Shown one piece after another: positions 10,331 through 21,540 of a stretch of DNA of 59,932 nucleotides; position 1 is the stretch's first letter, and every line of letters starts with the position of its first letter. The notes beneath the pieces are model-generated. The model did no database searches. It was given only the letters and a program-made list of their open reading frames with translations, and was not told the origin of the DNA. This DNA comes from Plantago elongata (Eukaryota > Streptophyta > Magnoliopsida > Lamiales > Plantaginaceae). The position numbers and the translations under genes were made by a program. The stretch is from contig JAYMSP010000296.1 in assembly GCA_036897095.1 (NCBI GenBank), positions 1 to 59,932 of the forward strand, given 5' to 3'.

Positions 10331-13300
10331 ATGGTATGTTTTTTTCAACGACATCATTTGCCTGACAGTATTGACATTGAGGTAGTCAGTGCAGAGATGG
10401 AGAAAAGGCAAAAGAATGCGGAAGCCCGAATCCAACCCAGTGAGGACAGGACTGGAATTTCAGTAGAAAACTCTACCGGAGGTGGAGTCAACAATATAGT
10501 TGACGATGCACCGAAACCATGCGTTGGTATGGAATTTGAACTTGAAGAATCTGCAAAGGACTTCTATAATGCATATGCCAAGAAAGTTGGTTTTAGTACT
10601 TGTGTTGGTAAGTATGAGCGCGCCAAGCCTGATGGCCCCATTGTTTCATGGGAGTTTGGCTGTTCCAGAGAAGTTTTTAAAAGAAAGAATGTAGAGATCT
10701 GCAATGCTATGCTCCGGATAGATAGGAAAGATCCAGATGGTTGGGTTATAACCAAATTTGTCGAGGATCATAATCATTCTATTGCGAGTCCAAGCACAGT
10801 GCATTACCTGCGTCCTCGTAGGCATTTTGCCGGTGCTACAAAGACCACCCCAGAGACAACTGAAACTCAGAATGATGTTGCGATCTCCATGGACGGAGAT
10901 CATGTCTCACACGATCCTAATACTGCTTCCAGAAACCCCTCACCGGTGGAGACAAATCCTGCTCAGGTAGAAGTAAATACTGTTTGTAGAGATCCAAGTC
11001 ACATTGAAACTAGCCGTCCGACTATGACTACAGTCCCCCTGATGCCAATGCATTTTGTTCAACCCCCTACCAGAAGAAGAACACTTGGTAGAGATGCCCA
11101 TAATCTTCTCACCTATTTCCAGAAAATGCAGGCTGAAAACCCTGGTTTCTTTTATTCAATACAGCTGGATGATGATAATCGTTTATGCAATATTTTCTGG
11201 GCTGATGCCAGATCAAGGACTGCTTATAGCCACTTTGGTGATGCGGTCACTTTTGACACAATGTATAGACCTAATCAGTTTTTGGTTCCTTTTGCTCCCT
11301 TCACTGGAGTAAATAATCATGGTCAGCTGGTTTTGTTTGGTTGTGCTTTAGTTTTGGATGAGTCAGAGGCTTCCTTCGTATGGCTTTTCAATACTTGGCT
11401 CTCTGCTATGAACAACCGCCCTCCTGCTTCAATTACAACTGACCAAGACAGGGCCATCAAAGCTGCAGTTCACCGGGTACTGCCAAAAACTCGTCACTGC
11501 ATTTGCAGATGGCATATCTTAAGAGAAGGCCAAGAAAGGCTCGCTCATATATATGTTGCTCATCCTACCTTTTATGGAGAACTTTATAGCTGCATCAACT
11601 TTTCTGAGACCACCGATGATTTTGAAAAATCTTGGAGTTCCATCCTTTACAAATATGATCTGAATGGGAATGAGTGGCTTCAAGCTGTTTATAAAGCTAG
11701 AGAGCAGTGGGCTCCTGTTTATTTCCGTGACACGTTTTTTGCCGCCCTTTCATCGAACCATGGAGTGAGCTCCTTCTTTGATGGATATGTGAACCAGCAG
11801 ACAACATTACCCGTGTTCTTTAAGCAGTACGAAAGGGCTTTGGAGAATTCATTAGAAAGGGAAATCGAGTCAGATCATGATACGGAATGCACTATGCCAG
11901 TCCTAAAGACACCATCACCAATGGAACAGCAGGCCGCTAATTTGTATACAAAAAAGGTCTTTACAAAGTTCCAAGAAGAACTGGTCGAAACCTTTGTGTA
12001 CACTGCGAATAAGATTGGTGGTGATGGTACCATAAGTAAATTTAGGGTCGCAAAATATGAACATGATTATAAAGCGTACCTTGTCACACTAGATGTTTCT
12101 GAGATGAATGCAGGTTGCAGCTGCCTCATGTTTGAGTATTTAGGTGTTCTGTGTAGACATATATTGACTGTATTTGCTGTAACAAATATACTCACTGTTC
12201 CATCACATTATATACTAAAGAGGTGGACACGGAATGCAAGAGCTATCCCGCTGGATCAGGAAGAGAGAGACGTACGTTGTGTGGAAACATTGACAGTGCG
12301 TTTCAACAAGCTTTGTTGGGAAGCACAAAAATTTGCAGAGGAAGGAGCAACTGTTACAGAAACTTACAATGTTGCCATGGATATTTTACAAGAAGGTGCA
12401 AGGAAGATTGCGATGACAAAGAAAAACATACAGAAAATCAAACCCCCTATTTCACAGGGCAGTGGGAGTTCCCAGGAAAATGGTGGCAAGAGTGTCCCTG
12501 CATCAGCATCCAGTATGATCCCATCATTATGGCCTTGGCAAGAGGCTTTACCAAATCGATTTAATCTCAATGATGCTGGAACCCCTGTTACTGATCTAAA
12601 CCAACCTACTATATCAACTTTGCCTATGAATCGTGATGGTTCTCTTGCTGATAATACGGTATGTCATGAAGAAAGGCTCATACTTGACCATTACTTTCAT
12701 ACTTGGTGTTAGATTCTTTGTCATTATTTTATGTTGACGCCGTATTAAAATTGATTTAGAAACAAAATCTTGAATGATTTTGCCTTATACTTTCTTTTAC
12801 TTCTTTAGGTCGTTCTAACATGCTTTAAATCCATGTCATGGATTTTTGAGAATTTGAATACGGCAAGTAGAGTGGCTGTTATTAACGTGAAGGTGAGTAT
12901 TGCTGTCCAATAGATATCTTTTTTTCAGTTTCTATCTTGCGTTCTTTGAAATTACTGCACAAGCAAGAGCAAGCTCTTGCCGTGTCCAGTTACCTTTTAC
13001 ATGTCAGCCTCCTGCTTTAACTATTATTCACTTCGTTTCTTAAACACCCCTCCACAATTTGAATTATTTTTTTCCCACGTGACTCCTGAATTCTACTTGC
13101 TTCCCTCAATGCAGCTCCAAGACTTTGGGAAGGGTCCTTCTGGGGAAACCATGGTGCAGTTTAGACTTACAAAAGTTACACTGGAACCAATGTTAAAATC
13201 TATGGCTTACATAAGCCAGCAACTTTCAAGATCAGCTAACAGGGTTGCTGTTATCAATCTGAAGGTGTTCCTTCTATGTTCACACCCCATTCAGATTTTA

Positions 13301-13965
13301 CGATTATTTCAGAAGTATTTAATCTGTTTATGTAGTCTTCACATTTTTCTTAAAAATCCGACACCAAAAGAGGGATGGCTATCTTAAGATACAATTATTG
13401 CTTTCTTGTGGCTTGTAGAACTAGTGAGAACTGGATTTGGGAGGCCCCTTCAAAGGAAAGCAAAATACATCTCGTTTTATTGTTTTCACGTGATACAAAA
13501 TGATGAGTGATTGAGTTTTTCTTCTCCTGATATCAAAGTAAAAAAAGGATTTTTGGTGCCACATCACCATTCAATATTTCTTGACCCACTATTGGCCAAA
13601 CCACCTGGGCACTTGGCCCAATGTGAGTTGGATCGATTAGCCCCCTCTCTTCTGAAAGGATTTGATCACTTCCCTCCTGTTTCTTTATGTTTAATGTTAT
13701 TTTTCCTCCTATCCTGCCTCTCCTGGTACTTATTGTGCTCCAGAGTTGCATCAAACCTTTATCAACCTTCAAAATGATTCTGAATGATCTTGTATTCCTT
13801 TAGCGGAGAGAACTGTTGTAGTATAAAACTGAGGATGCTACTTTCCCTGTTCAGCTCCAAGATACTAAAACTACAACTGGAGAAACGGAGGTAAAGTTCC
13901 AAGTTTCAAGAGAGACATTGGGCTCAATGTTAGCATCAATGGCCCATATCCGGGAGCAACTCTGA
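10331..13965 (+). CDS. FAR1/FHY3-family (FRS) transcription factor derived from MULE transposase
   Basis: Exons 10331-12658, 12809-12892, 13115-13264 and 13855-13965 are in phase and give 890 aa. The FAR1 DNA-binding domain is at about residues 65-150 ([18 protein letters not shown]; later C, C and HNH zinc ligands). The MULE-type transposase core starts near residue 300 ([18 protein letters not shown]). The SWIM zinc finger is near residue 595 (CSC...CRH). Members such as FAR1 and FHY3 are nuclear activators in phytochrome A signalling; which member this is cannot be fixed here. The start follows an apparent acceptor; a second in-frame ATG at 10397 is possible. The last two exons encode the same module twice (LQD...[11 protein letters not shown]). 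TGA is followed by TAG and then directly by a donor-like GTAAGC, so a 3'UTR intron is likely. Confidence 0.9.
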
Positions 13966-14957
13966 TAGGTAAGCTAGGCTATACTTTTATTCCATAAGTT
14001 ATGTCTGCTGGTCTACTTTTGTTCTGGTCTGGATTCATTTACATTTAATTTCGGACATTGAATTTCTTTTTAGTGTTTGTTTGGACTGTGACTTGAACTT
14101 ACAGATCTCCCGCTCACTCATTATTTATGGTGGGATTTGGAGTATATATTGTACTAGTTATTGCTACTCCCTGAACAATCATACATATGTATGCATGCAC
14201 ATACGTATGCCCACATGTTTTTCTTTCCTTTTAACTTCACACTGTGTGAAAAATTGAAGTTCCTAGTAGTGTATAAATGATTGTAATTTCATTTTCTGAT
14301 TTTATTTTATCTTTGATTGAGATGGCTGATAGATATCTTACTTGACTTTTGCTGAAAATGGTCTAGGAAAAACTTAGTATTATTTCAGCAAAAATGAAAT
14401 TTGATTTTACTGTGTCTTTGGATTGATATACTTCTCTTGTCCTACCGGTAACTTGACCTATTGCCTAGTTTTCAATCATCATATATTCTTAGTGCTCATG
14501 TCTCAACTAAGCTGCATTAGCATTTAGTTACCTGTCCTGAATTTGAAACCTGTAGCTGTTGCTAAAGGCATGGTTTATTTGTTAAACGGCGTGTATTTTA
14601 TTTAACAGCATTGCACAGAGCCAGGAGCAGATAACCTGCAGGGAAGCCAACAGTAGACTTCAATCTTGAATTACCAAGTACTTACAAGGTTTGTGGCGTT
14701 GTTGCTGGTGTCGTATCTTGAGTTATTCATCTCATGCAGACATGCCGTAAAACAATATTCTGGCGATCGAGCTACATGTAAAGGCACATACGTAGCTGTA
14801 TTCATGTGAAATCGTTGGGGAATTTATGCATTTTGTTTAGATGTTAGGTAGATCTAATCTAATTTGTTTTATAGACACAGTGAGGTTATTACTTGATGAC
14901 TTTGCATAGAATTAAAATAGATCAAATTCTGGTTACAAGCAATATCCGTGTGCCCTC

Positions 14958-14986
14958 TTCCTTCCTTCCTTCCTTCCTTCCTTCCT
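14958..14986. repeat. (TTCC)n microsatellite
   Basis: About seven tandem TTCC units in noncoding DNA. Confidence 0.9.
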
Positions 14987-15465
14987 TTTCATCCAGCGTT
15001 TACCCACACAATTTCAGTGGTATATTACAAATGCCGTGGGGCTCATATGAGTCCGCTCTTGATGTATCTAGCAGGTGCACATTTCGTTGGATTAAGAAGT
15101 AAATTTTCAAGATTCCGACGGTTAATACTTTTCCGATTTTCCATTGAAAACAGCAGTAACTGTATGATCAATGAAAAACTATATTCTATGTAAGTGGTTT
15201 CAAGCGTTACGATATATAATGGCACTACTCATGCTTTTGTTGGCATTTGTTGACCGCCAAAAGAGGAAAATGATTTATGGTTTTGTTGGACACCAAATTT
15301 TCTTTAAAGCTATTGTATGAACATTTAGTTTACCTCCCGACACCTTGAAATTGTTAAATCCACCGAAGGAAAGACTTCTCGCTGGAATATGCATTATATA
15401 TAAAGTTCCCGACTCCTCGCCGGTCGTCTTCACCACCACCTTGTGAGTAGTGACATATTATTGAA

Positions 15466-15498
15466 ACCCCCCAACCCCCCCCCACCCCCCCCCCCCCC
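15466..15498. repeat. C-rich run (G-run on the minus strand)
   Basis: Four C stretches separated by single or double A, the longest about 16 C. The minus strand could form a G-quadruplex. Such tracts are also prone to length errors in assemblies. Confidence 0.85.
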
Positions 15499-15923
15499 AG
15501 CGGAGAAAGCTGGTTGCCAAGGCGGGGGAATCGAAGTCGCTAATTGATTAGTGAAAAAACCTCATCCATGAATTTTGGACTTGGCCTGGGCTGGTGGAGC
15601 CATTGAAAGGACTACCTGAGGTGATCAAACAACTCAATGCACTTTATAGTTTATATATTCATTTTCAATTATTGAATTTGGTGGTCTAGCATCTTTTCAT
15701 TTTTTAATTTCTAGTGTTGTGTTGGACTAATTACATCTATAAGGTAGCTAGCCACTGTCTTGCAATCGATATCACCTGTATGCGGTATGCCAGTATTGGA
15801 CTCCTCATTACAATTATCGGGATCGAATGAGATTATTTTAGATATTATAACCAACGGATAATGTTTGTTTGTCCATTTAATCCTAGTATGAAGTTGATCT
15901 CTAGTTATGCCACCGTAAATTTA

Positions 15924-16212
15924 TTACTTCCCTTTCCGTCACATTAAAATTAAAATATTTTTTATTTTTAACATCTCATTAAAATAAAATAACTTTTCAT
16001 TTAATAAAATAACCTCCATCATACCACTCATTTTTTACCACACATTATTAAAACCATATTAATTTTTCTATCTCAAACTCATTCTTAACTACATATTATA
16101 TAATTTTATTAAAAATAGTTGAGAATTAAAATGTTTCATTATTACCATATATCATATATTTTTATTAAAAATGGTTAGAGAATTAAAATATTTCATTATT
16201 AATACACGGGTA
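15924..16212. mobile_element. MITE-like block, copy 1 (Stowaway-like)
   Basis: It begins TACTTCCCTTTCCGTC, close to the common plant Stowaway end CTCCCTCCGTCC. It carries the core CTCAAACTCATTCTTAA followed by TTTTATTAAAAAT, shared with copies near 28300 and 31400. Its right end is unclear, and an internal stretch of about 60 bp is duplicated at about 16105-16200. Confidence 0.5.
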
Positions 16213-16444
16213 ATCATGCTTCATAATTATACAATATTGCTTATGCCTTTTTGTTGACTTTATGATAGTGAGATGTTTGAATAATGAAGTCACTAAGTTT
16301 TTTTCAAGCAATATAATATTGAACAAGTTGTTTAACCTCTCATTTTTCAGCAGTACATTCATGAGTTCATAATCATCGAATTTGGATCAATCAGTAATTG
16401 CCAACAACCCAAGTTTAAGTCCAGCTCAATTTAAAGATCGATCA

Positions 16445-19013
16445 ATGGCGTCGGCTTATGTTGCTCTACTTTCTCTGAGTTCTACCATTGAGCAGCATCA
16501 GCACACTGTCAGTTTTCCAGATATATTTCAAGTTGATTATCTTAAAGAGAATACCATTTTTCTCCTCCAGTTTTTTGAAGATTATCACGGTTCCCAGATA
16601 ACTTGTCAGGATATTCAAATCTTAGAGACAAGAACGTCAGATGTGGCTATAGAAGCAGGTTGCATGATTGACAGCCATGCAATGGATGAGATGCTCTTTA
16701 AACAAAATGGATGCAGTGGAGATAACACCTCACAACTCTTTCCTCATCGAGTTATTTACCAAATCATGAAAGAGTTCGAGTCAATCAAGGAGCTGGCCAT
16801 GAAGATCATCAAGGATGTCAAAGAGAATGAAGCTCAACTGTCAATTAATGGCCTGCCTTTCAGTGTATCAAGATGTACACGTAGTGCCGAGAACAGTGAC
16901 ACCATGGTTGGATTTGATAAGCACTTGATCGAGGTCATGTGGCGGATTACGTCAGGTCATCAGTCAACCCTGCTTGTACTTCCTATTGTCGGCACAGGAG
17001 GCCATTGGTAAGACCACACTTGCCCAAAACGTTTTTCATAAAAAACTTGTCAAGGAGCATTTTCGAATTCGTCTCTGGGGTACGATTTCTCAATCATATA
17101 GTGTGGAGAATATTATTCTGAGTTTTCTGCATGACCTTAAGATTGTCCATGAGAACATGAGTCCACATAGTCATATTAATGAGTTAGGGGATAAACTATA
17201 TAAGGCTCTATTTGGTAGGCGTTACCTTATAGTGATGGATGATATTTGGAGCGCTGGGTTTTGGGATATGATAGGAAGATTTTTCCCAAAAAATGATAAT
17301 GGTAGTCGGATCATTATAACTACTAGGCTTCTAAGGGTGGCTACTCGTATTGGTTCCTCTGATCCATATAAATTGGGATATCTAGATGAAGATGAAAGTT
17401 GGAACCTACTACAGAGAAAAGCGTTTGCACAAGATCATGGTTGTCCTTCTATGTTGGAGGATGTTGGGAGGAGGATTGCAGCAAGTTGCAAAGGACTTCC
17501 TTTAGCAATTGTTGTGATTGCAGGGCAACTTGCAAAGTCGGACATGACAATAGAATCTTGGGAGAATGTTGCGCGAGCCTTAATCTCAATCCTACATTCT
17601 GAAAATGACAGCCAGTGTCTGAAGATACTATCTCTAAGTTATGACAACTTACCTATTCATCTTAAACCGTGCTTTCTTTACATGGGATTTTTCAGAGAGG
17701 GTTATGAATTACCAGTCTCGAAGATGATCAAGTATTGGGTTGCTGATGGTCTGCTCAAACCAGTTAGAGATAAATGCTTAGAAGATGTTGCAATGGAGTA
17801 TTTAACTGATTTAGTTGAACGGAACTTAATTTCAGTTAGCAAGCGTGGGTCAATTGGGAAAAGATCATGTTTCCGAATTCATGATCTTCTACATGATCTA
17901 TGCTTAAGAAAATCTCATGAACATCGGTTTCTCTACAGCAGGTATTTACTACACTTGGATCATACTCTTGGCATGGAAACCAAGTGCAACATTAATACAC
18001 GTCGAACAATCAAGTGTAATGTCCCTGTGTACGAGTTCTCCCGTCGATATATTGACCACGACCTATCTACTTCCACATGGGGAATAAGTGCTGATGCCAA
18101 GTTGTGGGATTTCCGTTTACGTTATATTGAGTTATCATCATCTCGTGCCACAAACATTTCTTCCCTTAATAATTCTCTTGCTACAATATCCATGTTTCAG
18201 AATCTACAGACTCTGAAGATTGAGGAAACGCCGGGGAACGAGCCAGTAGTTCTTCCACTTGAGATATGGGAGATGCCACTATTCAGACATCTACTCATTA
18301 AACAAGTTGTCTTACCAGATCCTCCAACTGCTGAGAGCCATGTTACCCGCGAAGAACATACTGTTCTCGCGAACTTGCAAACGCTCTGGGATGTACGCTG
18401 TTTCAAGCTTAGTGAAGAGGTGATCAAAAGAATTCCAAACCTGAAGAAATTGAGGATAACGTATTCCAAGGAGTATGAAATTGATCTGGGATGGCCCTTT
18501 TACTGTCTTCATAATCTTGCCGAGCTTTGCAGACTAGAATCTTTGAGTGTCTCAGTGTGTCGAAAGATTTCTGCAGCAGATATATCCCTTCCACGATCAT
18601 TGAGAAAGTTGACTTTACATGGTTGTAACCTTCCTTGGGAAGAGATTACCATGGTGGGTTCATTACCCAACCTTGAAGTACTCAAGCTGCAGAATGATGC
18701 ATTTTATGGTAGAGAGTGGAAACCAATTGAAGGTGAATTCTGCAAATTGAAAGCCTTGCATCTTCGAAACATGTCTTTTCAGCAATGGGAAGCTGATAGT
18801 AGTCACTTTCCAAGACTTGAGAGGCTATTTTTTGACAGTGTTTGGAGACTGAAAGAAATTCCTCTTAGTATAGGAGATATATCAACTCTTAAGTTTATCT
18901 CTGCTAGATTTTGTAGGTTTTCCCTTGAATTATCGACTAGGCGACTATTAGTGGGACAAAGAAGCTTGGAAAACAATGACATTGAAGTTGAAATACCAAG
19001 GTTGCATATTTAG
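16445..19013 (+). pseudogene. R1-like CC-NBS-LRR resistance gene, frameshifted in the P-loop
   Basis: The ATG at 16445 opens MASAYVALLSLSSTIEQH, the N-terminus typical of R1/late-blight-type NLRs of asterids. A non-classical CC region follows to about 16970. The P-loop should read GTGGIGKTTLA, but an extra C at 17002-17003 shifts the frame. The first frame stops at 17009-17011, while the rest continues in another frame to TAG at 19011-19013. Beyond the break the NB-ARC is well kept: kinase-2 YLIVMDDIW, RNBS-B GSRIIITTR, GLPL as CKGLPLAIV, RNBS-D CFLYMGFF and an MHD-type IHD near 17880. The LRR region covers about 18100-18990. Everything except one base is intact, so either a very recent loss or a sequencing error is possible. 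A donor-like AAG|GTTGCA at 19000/19001 would splice this exon onto downstream exons. Confidence 0.85.
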
Positions 19014-19079
19014 TCTTGTTTTTATTCAATATGAACGCTTATGAAACTCATATATATTGTGTTGTGTTGTAACTTGCAG

Positions 19080-20572
19080 GCAATCAGGGAACTTTTCTTA
19101 TGTCATGCAATTGGTGCGCTCTTTCCTACTTAACTTCCTGCATTCTAACATTCATCAACCCCATGAATGGAGTGTCATGATAGAGAAGTTCGAAGATAAC
19201 CTCTGCCAACTGCAGAGTTTTCTCAGTTACGCGGCCAGGACGGAGAGGAATGATGAGAGGCTAAAGGAATTGGTCAAACGTATACGGGATGTGATGTATG
19301 AAGGTGTTGATGTTGCCTACACTGCAGCATTCCAGGCAGACAAAGGCAAGTCCTTGAGCTACTCCCTCCGGATGATCCTTTTTGTCATGAAAGAAGTCGA
19401 GTATGTTACTGTCAGAGTCCAACGCTTACTCTTCAGTGATGGAGAAGGATGGGATCATGAGGTACAGTGGTGTGAATCTTGTACAAGTTTACATAGATTT
19501 ATTACATTGAGTGTTGAACAATAAATTGATTATCAAACATGCAAAATTATGGCTGAAACTGATAATTTATAACATTTCTAACAGCAATAGAAGTCTGATT
19601 GATTCAATTAATTGCCAGAGTAGAAATTTATTGACGAGCAGAATTTGTTCAATTAAATTTGAGATACCTTGTATATTTTTCTCTTGTTGTGATCTATAGG
19701 AATTTGCCTCCTACAAAGATCCTCCGCATCTCATTGACTGGAACACAGATGATGAGGCCTACAACTTCCGGCTCTTACAAATGATTAGCCATCACATGAA
19801 TAAACTGGTAAATATTTGCAATTTAAGATGAATTCGTAACCAAAGTTGGAAACGGTTGACTCCAACTGGCCCATATTATCTGGTTTTTGCATGTTTTACT
19901 TGTTGGAATAAATACAGGATCCAGATTGGCTCCAAGGGAACCCGGGAAAGGCCAAGTATTTGGAGCCAGTTGGGAGCAGCTCCAGGGTTCCACTGATATT
20001 CAGCAATTTTGCATTACTCACGGCTATAGATGGCATTTCTGTAGAGAATGAGGTACTATTATTTCAAGTTTTTCGAGTTTGTTCTCCTCCCTTTCAAGTT
20101 TTTGGACTGAATACGCATAAAAAGATGCCATAGTTCTATTCGTATACATGTCCAAACTAATTGTCTGAGTAAAGTAATGTAACAAATTAATCACTTGTTC
20201 TAAACCTTTGTCCATGGCATAGTTATCTTTATGAGCTTTAGCTGCTTAGATGTGTGCTGGACAGTATCATTAGCAGTTCTGTGATTTTATTACTTTCCAT
20301 TAATCCTCATGTTTCCTTGCCATATACAGATGAGCAGTGACCAAAACTTTGCAGTACATTTTGGAATTACCTGTGATTATTGTGAGATGGAACCGATAGT
20401 TGGTATTAGATACAGATGCAAAGATTGTGTGGAAGATCCAGGTTTTGACCTCTGTGAAGAATGCTACTCATCCAGGCTTGTTTCCAACCATCCTGCCAGC
20501 TCCAGTCAGGAACATACCTCAGAGCATGAGTTTGAAACTCTGACATCAAGGACTGTAGGCATGGGCGGCTAA
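19080..20572 (+). CDS. Exons for a second Rx_N-like coiled coil and a C-terminal ZZ zinc finger
   Basis: Four exons with good borders and matching phase: 19080-19461, 19700-19807, 19918-20052, 20330-20572. The first resembles an NLR N-terminal Rx_N domain (LCQLQSFLSYAARTERNDER, then LKELVKRIRDVMYEG). The next two have no domain I recognise. The last is a ZZ-type zinc finger: CDYC, CKDC, CEEC and a final H-x3-H. It is similar to the ZZ finger of the N-degron E3 ligase PRT1, but no RING is present. The upstream NLR exon can splice in at 19000/19080 with a split AG|G arginine codon, giving one fused protein. An independent start at the ATG at 19105 is the alternative. No full-length stand-alone family matches this layout in my knowledge. 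Confidence 0.6.
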
Positions 20573-21540
20573 TACTCGTAGTTAATAAGCTCGTGTTGAA
20601 CAGATAGACGGATCAGACGATTATTAAAGGCTGGGAAAGCGAAGATTGCTGCTGGCGCGTCAAATAGTAAAGGGGTTGCATTTGTTTCGGAATTCTAGGG
20701 GAAGGTAATGAAAATGAGTCCTGACGCTGCTATGGATTCTGCAATATCTGGTCAGTGATGAGGGGTATCAGAAGCTTCTTGTCATTGATTAATGGAATTT
20801 TTTTATTGTTCATTTCTTGATTACACTCTATTTCTGCGTATTCAAGAGTTTTTCATGTGAATGAGAATAGAAATCATTCAGTTTATTTTGCTCTGCATTA
20901 TCTTCTTTAATTAACTAATCAGTATAATCTGTTCTTCATCAAGTCATCAGAAACCTTGGAAAATTAATTAGACCAACATAAGTAAAAATTAACTTGTAAC
21001 TAGCATAACATTCAATATTGAAGATTTTACCAGTTACCTTTTTAGATAAATTTTGTGGTTAATTTCAATTTTATTAAACCGTCCAAACATAACAATTGGG
21101 ACGGAGGAATTTTTTCTTGATATAGTACAAATTTTATTAAATCTTCAAGTTAAACCTGAAAGCTAACTTATTTTTTTCTATTCCTCTATGTCCGATTCTA
21201 ATCGAAGTAGTAAATGTCTCGTAGAGTCCGAGTAATGTAGCATAATAAATGCATAATACCTTTCCCAATCTCTATATATTATACATTGCCTAATATAATC
21301 ACAAATAAAACAATAATTATGAAATATCGAATATCTATCATTATAATTATGAGGATGATGATGAGGATGATGGTGCATACCCTACTTGTTAATAACCATA
21401 ATTAGGAGATGGTCGTATCGTATATAAAAAAGAGAATCTCAACAAGAAAGGTAATTAACTAGAGTTCAGTCAACATACTTGTTAAACACATTGTAAAACG
21501 AGAAAGCTCAATAGAATCAAAGGAGAGTGGAATTAAGAAT
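20573..21540. other. 3'UTR and intergenic DNA
   Basis: No gene seen. AT-rich, with a short GAT-rich tract near 21350-21375 that produces an antisense His-rich frame of no significance. The last part before 21541 should contain the promoter and 5'UTR of the B3 gene. Confidence 0.55.

Larger units (their letters stand above)
13966..16444. other. 3'UTR and intergenic DNA with simple repeats and a MITE-like block
   Basis: A 3'UTR exon of the upstream gene probably begins after TTTAACAG near 14609. The rest shows no gene. It contains a (TTCC)n tract at about 14958-14986, a C-rich run at about 15466-15498 and an AT-rich MITE-like block at about 15924-16212. Short frames over 14893-15225 come from the TTCC tract and its surroundings and look random. 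Confidence 0.55.

Noticed and set aside
21178..21378. Minus-strand His-rich frame
   Set aside because: Produced by a GAT/GAG tract; low complexity.
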